Positions 14,492 through 21,425 of a stretch of DNA of 23,799 bases are shown one piece after another. How positions within the stretch are numbered: position 1 is the first letter of the stretch; every line of letters begins with the position of its first letter. The notes under the pieces are model-generated. The model searched no databases. It was not told the DNA's origin and worked only from the letters and a program-made list of their open reading frames with translations. Both the position numbers and the translations under genes were made by a program. Origin of the DNA: Planctomycetales bacterium (GTDB lineage Bacteria; Planctomycetota; SZUA-567); the NCBI GenBank assembly GCA_025997475.1, contig BNUQ01000028.1, positions 1-23,799 of the forward strand, given 5' to 3'.

Positions 14492-14637
14492 GAATTCACA
14501 ATTAATAATTAACAATTAACAATTAGAAATCGTGGAGTTTGATGGTCAAAAATTCGCTTCGCGGGCGCTTGCGGATTTGCCAACAAAAACTCCTCAATTG
14601 TTAATTGTAAATTGTAAATTGTTAATTGTGAATTGTC
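14492..14637. repeat. Heptamer-armed inverted repeat, TTAACAA type (copy 11)
   Basis: The left arm (14492-14525) and right arm (14595-14637, about six units) flank a core with GTGGAGTTTGATGGTCAAAAATTCGCTTCGCGGGCGCTTGCGG and AAAACTCCTCAA. The core is nearly the same as copy 865-993, some 13 kb away, which suggests spread by copying. It lies between gguB and the second chvE-type gene, and it creates a false upstream extension of the latter's frame. Confidence 0.9.
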
Positions 14638-14657
14638 TTTTCACAGGAGCAATCACG

Positions 14658-15731
14658 ATGAAAAAATACTTGTTGGCGCTGTTTTGTTTAATGGGAATGT
14701 TGACCGCGACGGCGGGCGAGCCGCTCGCCATCGGCGTGTCGATGCCGTCGAAAGTGTTGCCGCGCTGGACGCACGACGGCGAAAACCTCAAAGCCGCGTT
14801 AGAAAAAGACGGCTTTAAGGTGCGTTTGTTGTTCGGGCTTAACAACAACGTGTCTAATCAAGTGAACGATGTCGAAAATATGATTGACGCCGGTTGCCGC
14901 GTCTTGGTCATCGCCCCGATTGACGGGCTGGCGTTCACCGAAGTCCTGCGCAAAGCGGAAGAGCACGGGATTCCGGTCATTGCCTACGACCGGATGATAA
15001 TGAATTCCGCCGCCGTCGCGTATTACGCCTCTTTCGACAGCACGCAAGTCGGCGCGATGCAAGCCCAATTTATCAAAGAAAAACTCGACCTTGATAACGC
15101 CGCCGGACCGTTCAACCTTGAAATTTTTACCGGCGACGCGGGCGACCCGAACGTTAAACTTTTGTTCGACGGCGCGATGTCGGTGTTGAAGCCGTATCTC
15201 GACGCCGGCAAATTGCGCATCCTGTCGGAACAACGCGAGCGCGAGCAATGTTACACCAAAGGTTGGTTGAGCGAAGCCGCGCAGGCGCGGATGGAAGGGT
15301 TGATTAGTTCCGTCGGCTACGGTCAGGTTAAATGGCGGAGTGAAAAACTCGACGCGGTGTTATGCCAAAACGACACGACGGCGAACGGCGTAACCGACGC
15401 CTTGCTTGCCGGCGGTTATCCCGCCGAGAATTTCCCGCTCATCACCGGACAGGACTGCGACACTTTGTCGGTCGTCAATATGCGGCACGGCTTGCAAGCG
15501 ATGTCGGTATTCAAAGACACGCGCGCCCTCGCCGCGCAAGTCGCGCTCGCGGTCAAAGCCCTCGTCGCGGGCGAAGCGCCGGTCAGCACGACGACCTACC
15601 ACAACGGCAAAAAAGCGGTGCCGGCGCAGTGGTGCGACGCGGTGGCGGTTACGCCGGACAACATTGACGCCGCGTTGGTCAAAAGCGGCTACTACCAACC
15701 GGCGGACGTGGCGGGCGATGCGAAAAAATAA
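14658..15731 (+). CDS. chvE: Periplasmic sugar-binding protein, ChvE/XylF type (second copy)
   Basis: A 357-residue secreted protein with signal peptide (1-19: MKKYLLALFCLMGMLTATA). It is clearly homologous to the first operon gene along its whole length: 'IGVSMPSKVLPRWTHDGENL', 'VLVIAPIDGLAFTEVLRKAE', 'IPVIAYDRMIMNSAAVAYYASFDS', 'ITGQDCDTLSVVNMRHGLQAMSVFKDTRALA' and 'TTYHNGKKAVPAQWCDAVAVT' match in order. The two differ in several cleft-lining segments, so they may bind different sugars while sharing one transporter. The start at ATG 14658 is fixed by ACAGGAGC and by the signal peptide. A strong terminator (15753-15791) closes the operon 20 bp later. Confidence 0.92.
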   Translation: MKKYLLALFCLMGMLTATAGEPLAIGVSMPSKVLPRWTHDGENLKAALEKDGFKVRLLFGLNNNVSNQVNDVENMIDAGCRVLVIAPIDGLAFTEVLRKAEEHGIPVIAYDRMIMNSAAVAYYASFDSTQVGAMQAQFIKEKLDLDNAAGPFNLEIFTGDAGDPNVKLLFDGAMSVLKPYLDAGKLRILSEQREREQCYTKGWLSEAAQARMEGLISSVGYGQVKWRSEKLDAVLCQNDTTANGVTDALLAGGYPAENFPLITGQDCDTLSVVNMRHGLQAMSVFKDTRALAAQVALAVKALVAGEAPVSTTTYHNGKKAVPAQWCDAVAVTPDNIDAALVKSGYYQPADVAGDAKK

Positions 15732-15752
15732 AGCGGGCATATTTGAGAGTTG

Positions 15753-15791
15753 AAAAAACGGGGGCGAACCAACGGTTCGCCCCCGTTTTTT
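15753..15791. terminator. Bidirectional rho-independent terminator
   Basis: A perfect stem, AAAAAACGGGGGCGAACC (15753-15770) with GGTTCGCCCCCGTTTTTT (15774-15791), has a 3-nt loop. A T-run follows on the plus strand and an A-run precedes, so it can end transcription from both the sugar operon (plus) and nadB (minus). The two stop codons lie within about 20 bp on either side. Confidence 0.95.
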
Positions 15792-15792
15792 T

Positions 15793-17364
15793 TCATATTT
15801 CCGTGTGTCGCGCCGTCGGCGCGGTGTGGGGAAAGTCGAAGCGCTGGTGCGCGCCGCGGCTTTCTTGCCGTTGCAAGGCGCTTGTCGTGAGCAGTTGCGC
15901 CACCGTCAGCATATTTTGCAATTCCCAGCCGGCGCGGGATTGAAATTCTTCGGCGAACACATAGCGCTTCCACTGCGCCAGCGTTTGTTCGGCTTCGCGC
16001 AAGCGCGGCTCGCTACGGAAAACGCCGAGATGCCGCCACGTCAGCGACTGCAACGAGTGGCGCAAGTCGCTCAAATCGAGCGGCGCGCCGCCGTGCCGCT
16101 CCGGTCGCGTCAGTAAAATTTTCCGCCAGCGCGCCGGCGCGTAATTCAGCGCCCGTTCCGCCGCGCGTTTGCCGAAAACCAATCCTTCAAGCAGAGAATT
16201 GGACGCCAACCGGTTGGCGCCGTGCACGCCGGTCGAAGCCGTTTCGCCCGCCGCGAACAAGCGCTCGACCGTCGTCAAACCGTCGAGGTCGGTAACGACG
16301 CCGCCCATAAAATAGTGCGCCGCCGGACGCACCGGAATCGGTTTGCCGGCAATGTCAAGACCGTAGGACGCGCAAATTTGTGAAATATTGGGAAATCTTT
16401 CGCGAATTAACGCCGGCGACAAGTGCCGTAAATCCAAGAAAACTTGCGCCCCCGCCGCGGCGTTGATTTCTTTCATAATCGCTTGGCTGACCACGTCGCG
16501 CGGGGCGAGGTCGCCGCGCTCGTCGTATTTTTGCATAAACGGCGCGCCGTCTTGATTGACGAGTATCGCCCCTTCGCCCCGCACCGACTCGCTGATGAGA
16601 AAACGCGGCGCGCCGGCGAGATACAGCGTCGTCGGATGAAACTGCGTCATTTCCATATCGCGCAACCGCGCGCCGGCGCGATGCGCCAGCGCGTAGCCGT
16701 CGCCGGTCGCCACCGCCGGATTGGTGGTTTCGCGATAGACCTGTCCGCCGCCGCCGGTCGCCAAAATCGTCGTGTCCGTGCGGAGTGCGAGCAGACGCCC
16801 GTAATTGCCGTCGAGCATCACCGCGCCGAAACACTGGTTGTCGAGGACGAGCAAATCCACGACGAAATGATTTTCATAGACGGCGATTTGCGGCTGTTCT
16901 TGGAGGCGCGCCAATAAAAATTCTTCGAGTAAGCGTCCGGTCGCGTCGCCGTTGCCGTGCAAAATGCGGCGGTGGCAGTGCGCGCCTTCCATCGTGAAAT
17001 GTAAGTCCCCGTCGCGGCGGTCGAAGCGAATTCCGCCGTCGATAAGTTCCTGCACGGCGGCGCGACCTTCGTTCACCAACACGGCGACGGCGCCGGGGTC
17101 GCCAAGCCCTAATCCGACTTCGAGCGTGTCGGCGAGATGTTTTTCGGGACTGTCGCCGGACATCAGCGCCGCCGCGATACCGCCTTGCGCGTAAAAAGTC
17201 GCGCTTTCGGACAACGCGCTTTTGGCGACGAGAATGACGCGCGCGCCGCGGTCGGCCGCCGTCAGCGCGGCGGTCAAGCCGGCGATGCCGCTACCGATAA
17301 CCAAAACATTCCCGCGCAATTCCGGTAATTTTCCCGGGTCAAGCGCCAGCAAAGACGCGGACAT
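15793..17364 (-). CDS. nadB: L-aspartate oxidase
   Basis: A 523-residue flavoprotein that oxidises L-aspartate to iminoaspartate, the first step of de novo NAD synthesis, in the cytoplasm. The FAD-binding 'VIGSGIAGLTAAL' (GxGxxG at 24-29) opens the protein. 'SATFYAQGGIAAAL' and 'EGAHCHRRILHGNGDATGR' are typical NadB segments. Later 'MTQFHPTTLY', 'ISESVRGEGAILVN', 'PRDVVSQAI' and 'HYFMGGVVTDLDGLTTVERLFAAGE' match the succinate dehydrogenase/aspartate oxidase fold. The C-terminal helical domain (about 410-510) ends with a low-complexity His/Thr tail. I use the ATG at 17364 because GGAG lies 5 bp before it. An upstream ATG at 17382 would begin inside the repeat. No nadA or nadC is adjacent. Confidence 0.95.
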   Translation of the reverse strand: MSASLLALDPGKLPELRGNVLVIGSGIAGLTAALTAADRGARVILVAKSALSESATFYAQGGIAAALMSGDSPEKHLADTLEVGLGLGDPGAVAVLVNEGRAAVQELIDGGIRFDRRDGDLHFTMEGAHCHRRILHGNGDATGRLLEEFLLARLQEQPQIAVYENHFVVDLLVLDNQCFGAVMLDGNYGRLLALRTDTTILATGGGGQVYRETTNPAVATGDGYALAHRAGARLRDMEMTQFHPTTLYLAGAPRFLISESVRGEGAILVNQDGAPFMQKYDERGDLAPRDVVSQAIMKEINAAAGAQVFLDLRHLSPALIRERFPNISQICASYGLDIAGKPIPVRPAAHYFMGGVVTDLDGLTTVERLFAAGETASTGVHGANRLASNSLLEGLVFGKRAAERALNYAPARWRKILLTRPERHGGAPLDLSDLRHSLQSLTWRHLGVFRSEPRLREAEQTLAQWKRYVFAEEFQSRAGWELQNMLTVAQLLTTSALQRQESRGAHQRFDFPHTAPTARHTEI

Positions 17365-17372
17365 TGCCGCTC

Positions 17373-17531
17373 CAATTAACAATTAACAATTAACAATTAA
17401 CAATTAACAACAACCGCATTAACCACAGAGAGATGCGAAAGCGGTTTTCAGGAATCACAAAATTTGCGGTCGCACCAATTTCAACTTTCAACTTTCAACT
17501 TTCAACTTTCAACTCTCAACTCTGAACTCTG
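17373..17531. repeat. Hybrid heptamer repeat: TTAACAA left array, TTTCAAC right array (copy 12)
   Basis: The left array (17373-17411) is five clean TTAACAA units. The right array (17479-17531) is about seven TTTCAAC/TCTCAAC units. They are not complementary to each other, so this is not a hairpin like the other copies. The middle (17412-17478) has AACCACAGAGAG, also seen near position 128, and ATGCGAAAGCGGTTTTC. It lies between the start of nadB and the stop of the TPR gene. Confidence 0.8.
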
Positions 17532-17536
17532 CTCTG

Positions 17537-19039
17537 CTAAAAATCTTCCGCAAACACCCAGCCGTTTTGCGCCGCGACGGCTTCGTTTTTCGCGCCGACC
17601 TGACGGGCGCGTTCTTCTTCCCGCGCGCGCGTCGCCGCCGTGTTGCTCATCCGTTCGCGCAAACCCGCCGGCACCGCCGCCGCGACCTCGTCGCTTTGCG
17701 GCGCGAGCGGCACCTCGCCGCGGCTCGCCAAGCGGTCTGCCGCCGCGTCGATTATTTGCAAACCGCCGCTATCCGTCGCCGCGTTGTCGGCGACCAACGT
17801 CTGACTTTGTCGCCGCGCGATTTGTCCGCGGTCGGGCGCGGGCGCCGTCGGCGCGGCGTTGCCCACCGCGGCGGCGCGCGGCAACCACGGCTCGACGTTC
17901 GCCGCCGCCGGGTCGCTCGGCGCGGCTTCGGCGTCAACGCCCGGCACCGGCACGCGGTCGGTTTGGATATGCTCCGGTCCCGCCAACGCGGTAACGAAAG
18001 TCGGCGGCGGCGCCTTTTTCTTGAACGGCACGTTGAAGTTGCCGATGCTTTTCGGCTCGGCTTCCGGCACTTTGAGTTCGTTTAATTTTTTTCGCGCCGC
18101 GCTGGCGAAGCGCGTGTTCGGATAGCGCACGGTGATTAATTCCAACGTAAATTTGCACGCCTGCAAACTTTCATACGTCCCGCGTTTTTCGTAATAAACG
18201 GCGTTGTTCCACAATTTTTCCGCCGCCTTGTCGTAGAGTTCGTTAAATTCGGTTTTCAAATCCGACACCGGCGCGTAATCCTCGTTACCGGCGCCTTCGG
18301 CGAGATGCGACTGGTCGTTCATCAAATTTTCCAATTGCGCCCGCTTGGCGTCGGCTTCTTCGACGCTTTCGACGCCGCTTGCCACGCGCGCCAAATCCTT
18401 GCCGAGTTCGGCTTTCGCCACGAGTTCGTTGCTGAAACTGTATTGCTCCAACACGCGGTCATACCAAACCACGGCTTCGCGCGGGTTGTCGTTTTTGCGA
18501 TAACAGTCGGCGACCGCCAGCGCCGCCGCGCCGGAATACGGTCCGACGGCGTCGGCGGCGATGACCGCCTTGAACACTTCAATCGCGGCGTTCAGCCCGA
18601 CGCTTTCCGGCTCGTTCATATTCAACAAGTCCTTTTTCGCGCCGCTCTGAAATTTGCGCCCGATTAGAAATTCGATTTTTAGCAGGTCGTTTTTTTTAAT
18701 CGAGTTCGGATAACTTTTGATGACTTGGTCGAGCGCCTTGAACGAGTCGTAATAATTTTCGAGTTTGAACAGGCAGTTGGCGAGGCGTTGCAAGGCGACG
18801 CCGGCTTCTTCGTTGTCGGGCCACGTTTTGAGCAACAGGAAGTATTGTTGCGCGGCGTTTTGGTAGCGGCGGTCTTGTTCGAGTTCCCACGCATAGTTAA
18901 GTTGCTCGTCCGCGGTGGCGCGCGGACTGCCGACGCCTTGCGCCCAGCCCTTGTCCTGCGTCCACTCCCATTCCGCCGCATCCGCGGCGCCGGCAAACGC
19001 CGCGGCGCTTAACAGCAAAACCCAAAAGATTCGTCGCAT
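17537..19039 (-). CDS. Exported TPR protein, BamD/YbgF-like
   Basis: A 500-residue protein with a signal peptide (1-21, cleavage near 'AADA-A'; no lipobox cysteine). Residues about 40-320 contain TPR-like helix pairs ('AWELEQDRRYQNAAQQYFLLLKTWPDNEEAGVALQRLANCLFKLENYYDSFKALDQVIKSYPN', then 'AALAVADCYRKNDNPREAVVWYDRVLEQY' and 'YESLQACKFTLELITVRYPNTRFASAARKKLNEL'). The spacing and 'YPN' ends recall BamD and CpoB/YbgF, periplasmic proteins of outer-membrane assembly. Residues about 325-500 are a low-complexity Ala/Pro/Arg tail without a recognisable domain. It pairs with another exported TPR gene upstream (19276-20250), suggesting joint work in the envelope, but the partner is not shown. Confidence 0.7.
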   Translation of the reverse strand: MRRIFWVLLLSAAAFAGAADAAEWEWTQDKGWAQGVGSPRATADEQLNYAWELEQDRRYQNAAQQYFLLLKTWPDNEEAGVALQRLANCLFKLENYYDSFKALDQVIKSYPNSIKKNDLLKIEFLIGRKFQSGAKKDLLNMNEPESVGLNAAIEVFKAVIAADAVGPYSGAAALAVADCYRKNDNPREAVVWYDRVLEQYSFSNELVAKAELGKDLARVASGVESVEEADAKRAQLENLMNDQSHLAEGAGNEDYAPVSDLKTEFNELYDKAAEKLWNNAVYYEKRGTYESLQACKFTLELITVRYPNTRFASAARKKLNELKVPEAEPKSIGNFNVPFKKKAPPPTFVTALAGPEHIQTDRVPVPGVDAEAAPSDPAAANVEPWLPRAAAVGNAAPTAPAPDRGQIARRQSQTLVADNAATDSGGLQIIDAAADRLASRGEVPLAPQSDEVAAAVPAGLRERMSNTAATRAREEERARQVGAKNEAVAAQNGWVFAEDF

Positions 19040-19078
19040 AATTTTACCCCCAAGAAAGTTGTCGGTTGTTTTATGGAA

Positions 19079-19173
19079 TTAGAAATTACGAATTAAAAAT
19101 TGAGGAGTAACTATCAAAGTTGCGCGAAGCGATTTTTAACCGCCAAACTCCGCCATTTTTAATTTTTAATTAC
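19079..19173. repeat. Heptamer-armed repeat, reverse orientation (copy 13)
   Basis: The arm 'aattacgaattaaaaattg' leads into GAGGAGTAAC, TTGCGCGAAGCGA, TTTTTAACCGCCAAACTCCGCC and a closing TTTTTAATTTTTAATTACT arm. Relative to copy 10920-11036 the core is inverted, so the family is found in both orientations. It lies between the two exported TPR genes. Confidence 0.75.
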
Positions 19174-19184
19174 TCTAACTGCTC

Positions 19185-19267
19185 GCTGTTTCCCGCCGTT
19201 AAAACGGCGGGCTATTGAAATTCGCCGCGCTTCGCGCAGTTCAATCGGCGGCAATAAATTGCCGCCG
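19185..19267. repeat. REP-like double hairpin
   Basis: Two perfect 9-bp hairpins: CCCGCCGTT-AA-AACGGCGGG (19192-19211) and CGGCGGCAA-TAAA-TTGCCGCCG (19246-19267). The first, with its preceding AACTGCTC and following CTATTGAA, resembles the right end of the element at 20411-20453 (AACTGCCC ... CAATTGAAT). The second ends 9 bp before the stop of the next minus-strand gene and could serve as its 3' end, though it lacks a T-run. Confidence 0.6.
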
Positions 19268-19275
19268 AAAACTGC

Positions 19276-20250
19276 TCACTGCCCACCGCCCGCCGCGCTT
19301 TTCCCCAGCATTTTCGCCGCTTCCGCCGCCGCCGCGGTCTGCGGGTAGCGGTCGAGAATGTCGTTCAATAAAAATGTCGCCGCGTGGCGGTCGCGGGAAT
19401 TTGACCGTTTGGCGTAATGATTTTTCACCGTCGCGAGAAGCGCCTGCGCTTTGTTTTCGTCGATTTCGCTTTTCGTCGCCGCTAATTTTTCCCGCAATTC
19501 CGGCGGCAAGGGCGCCGTCGAAGTCGAGAGCAACAAGTCGGTCGTTTCGCGCTCTTCGCGCCCGCGCAAACCGCCGGTGTCGGCGGTCTTTTCCGCCAGC
19601 GCCGAGGCGAGCGAAATTTTCGCGGCGGTAATTTCCGGCGCATCGGGAAACGTGTTGATTAACATTCGATACGACTTTTCCGCCTCCGCGAAATCGCCGG
19701 CGTTTTTCAGGCAATCGCCGCGCCGTAAGAGCGCCGTCCGCGCGACCGGCGCTTGCGGATTGTTATAGACCACCGCGTAAAAAATCGCCGCCGCCGCCTG
19801 ATAACCGTTTAACTTTTTCCCGTCCTGCGTCGCCGGCGTTTCGGCGTCGCCGAATTTCAACAATTCGTCGGCGTAGCGCATTTCCATTTTCGCGCGCCGC
19901 GCCAATTCGTCGCCGCGTTCGGCGGCGGGCAAATTCAACAATTCGTCGCGGGTCGGGTAACTGCTTTCGACCGCGAGAAACGCCGCCCAAAAATTGCCCT
20001 CCCGCTCTTCGCATCGCGCCAAGCCGAGAAACGCTTCGTCCTTGTTGCGCCCGCCCGCGCCGTTGTGGAGCGCCATCCGGTAAATCGCCTTGGCTTCGGC
20101 AAATTCACCGGCGCGTTCGAGCGCCTTCGCCGAGGCGTAAAGCATTTTCCGCGGCGGCGGCGGCACGGCGCGGGTCTCGACGTTGCGCGTCTCGCCGCCG
20201 AAGAGCGGCACGGTCAACGCGAGCAGAAGTAGAGATAATAATTTATGCAT
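19276..20250 (-). CDS. Exported TPR protein
   Basis: A 324-residue protein beginning MHKLLSLLLLALTVPLFGGE, a signal peptide that sets the start at 20250; a longer frame to 20292 would bury it. TPR-like repeats occur at about 40-95 ('ASAKALERAGEFAEAKAIYRMALHN', then 'DEAFLGLARCEEREGNFWAAFLAVESS') and 165-215 ('ALLRRGDCLKNAGDFAEAEKSYRMLINTFPDAPEITAAKISLASAL'). The C-terminus has another 'ATFLLNDILDRYPQTAAAAEAAKMLG' repeat. No catalytic motif is visible. It lies 236 bp upstream of a second exported TPR gene in the same direction, separated by repeats, and the two may be cotranscribed. The likely role is a periplasmic scaffold; the function is not identified. Confidence 0.65.
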   Translation of the reverse strand: MHKLLSLLLLALTVPLFGGETRNVETRAVPPPPRKMLYASAKALERAGEFAEAKAIYRMALHNGAGGRNKDEAFLGLARCEEREGNFWAAFLAVESSYPTRDELLNLPAAERGDELARRAKMEMRYADELLKFGDAETPATQDGKKLNGYQAAAAIFYAVVYNNPQAPVARTALLRRGDCLKNAGDFAEAEKSYRMLINTFPDAPEITAAKISLASALAEKTADTGGLRGREERETTDLLLSTSTAPLPPELREKLAATKSEIDENKAQALLATVKNHYAKRSNSRDRHAATFLLNDILDRYPQTAAAAEAAKMLGKSAAGGGQ

Positions 20251-20315
20251 TAGACCTGTTCCCGGATTTATTTTTTCTCTCACGGAGGACACGGATAAAC
20301 GCCAATTGCGGACGC

Positions 20316-20453
20316 TCTATTCAATTGCCACGCCCTTTGGGGCGTGGTCGGCGTTAGAGTATGACCGGCTTTAGCCGAAGGTTTTTCTTTGGGCTAAAGC
20401 CCTTTCTTTTTTAACTGCCCACCCCGCCTTAAAAGGCGTGGCAATTGAATAGA
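20316..20453. mobile_element. REP/BIME-like palindromic element with three nested hairpins
   Basis: A 19-bp perfect inverted repeat bounds it (20316-20334 and 20435-20453, TCTATTCAATTGCCACGCC and its inverse). Inside are three hairpins: CCACGCCC-TTTG-GGGCGTGG (20328-20347), GGCTTTAGCC ... GGCTAAAGCC (20367-20376 with 20392-20401) and CGCCTT-AA-AAGGCG (20425-20438). The first and third reuse the outer arms, so the element can fold in two ways. The pattern fits REP-type elements moved by RAYT (IS200-like) transposases, but no such transposase is in the window. The rest of the gap 20251-20522 has no gene. Confidence 0.65.
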
Positions 20454-20463
20454 ACAACCGCGG

Positions 20464-20519
20464 GTTGAAAGTTGAATATATGCACCATTCGTATTCGTAA
20501 TTTTTAATTCGTAATTGTT
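20464..20519. repeat. Degenerate mixed heptamer repeat (copy 14)
   Basis: GGTTGAAAGTTGAA (one TTTCAAC-type arm) is followed by ATATGCACCATTCG and then 'tattcgtaatttttaattcgtaattg', a drifted TTAACAA-like arm. It lies directly at the stop side of recO (20523). As in copy 12, two arm types meet in one element. Confidence 0.5.
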
Positions 20520-20522
20520 CTT

Positions 20523-21230
20523 TTAGCCGCGCGGCATTAACCGAAAAAACAAATGAAAACTCACCAATTCCCGCCCTAACACATATTCGGCGTAATGTTT
20601 AAGCGTCCGTAAAGTTCGCGCGTCTCCGTCCGCCTCGCCGCGCAACCGCGCGAGGTCTAATCGCGACAATAAAAATTCCGGCGCGGCGGCGGCGCAATTT
20701 TCGCAAACCAAACCGCCGCGCGACGGACTTAAAAAGGCGCGGGCAACGTTCGTCGCGCCGCAATTAACGCACTCGTGCAAACGCGGCGCAAAACCAAGTT
20801 CGCGCAACATCAACAATAAACCGGCGGTCGCGGTCGTGAAAATGTTGCCGCCGGCGTCGAGGTGGCGCAAGGTCGCGAGGAGGTCGTCAAACAACACTCG
20901 ATGCGGGTCGGACGGCTGACACGCCGCGAGCAGAATTTCCGCGAAAATTCCGGCGGCGGCAAAACGCGCCGGCACGGAGCGCAGACGCGGAAAATCGCTG
21001 TAAAACGCCGCGGCGGTGGCTAAATCGAGTCCGCTTCGCGGGCGGCGAAACAACGTGATTTCTTCGTAAGCAAGAAAATCAAAATGCCCGAACAACGGAT
21101 TGCGCCGGCGGCGCGCGCCCTTCGCCAGCGCGTCCACCCGCCCGAATTCGCGCGTGAACAACGTCAACACATAACTGGTTTCGCTGAACGGATACCGCCG
21201 CAACGCCAGCGCGTCGCAATTTTCATACAT
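20523..21230 (-). CDS. recO: DNA repair protein RecO
   Basis: A 235-residue protein that helps load RecA onto SSB-coated single-stranded DNA in the RecFOR pathway. The N-terminal OB-fold is shown by 'ALALRRYPFSETSYVLTLFTREFGRVDALAKGARR', the standard RecO opening. The C-terminal zinc site has two CxxC pairs, 'CVNCG' and 'CENC'. The length fits the family. I start at ATG 21230 (MYENCDALAL) because that matches RecO N-termini; an open extension to 21281 adds a basic stretch unlike the family. The ribosome site is weak. A degenerate heptamer arm lies next to the stop. Confidence 0.9.
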   Translation of the reverse strand: MYENCDALALRRYPFSETSYVLTLFTREFGRVDALAKGARRRRNPLFGHFDFLAYEEITLFRRPRSGLDLATAAAFYSDFPRLRSVPARFAAAGIFAEILLAACQPSDPHRVLFDDLLATLRHLDAGGNIFTTATAGLLLMLRELGFAPRLHECVNCGATNVARAFLSPSRGGLVCENCAAAAPEFLLSRLDLARLRGEADGDARTLRTLKHYAEYVLGRELVSFHLFFRLMPRG

Positions 21231-21315
21231 AATTCCGCCGTCGCGCGCGCGTTCGCCGCCCTGATAAAAAGATAATCGCAAACGGCTTCATCATACATAT
21301 CGGCAACCGCAACGG

Positions 21316-21425
21316 CAAAAGTTGAGTCCGAAAAAGTTTTGGGCGACGGGCAATGGAAAATCAAAAGAACTTCGGAGTTTGATTTTTTTTTATTCGCTTC
21401 GCGCAAATTCAACTTTTAACTTTCG
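21316..21425. repeat. Heptamer-armed repeat, TTTCAAC type (copy 15)
   Basis: The left arm is eroded (AAAAGTTGAG, AAAAAGTTTT). The core has CTTCGGAGTTTGATTTTTTTTTATTCGCTTCGCGCAAATTC, a clear match to the shared core. The right arm TTCAACTTTTAACTTTC encodes the last residues (KVKS) and the stop of the CBS protein at 21409. No gene lies in 21282-21408. Confidence 0.75.

Noticed and set aside
14532..14657. Extended N-terminus for the second chvE-type gene
   Set aside because: It runs through a repeat and would bury the signal peptide; ATG 14658 has a ribosome site.
17373..17531. CRISPR array
   Set aside because: The units are 7 bp and contiguous with no unique spacers; no cas genes are near.
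21164..21412. 82-residue minus-strand frame between recO and the CBS gene
   Set aside because: Partly from the repeat and partly overlapping recO in another frame; no motif or ribosome site.
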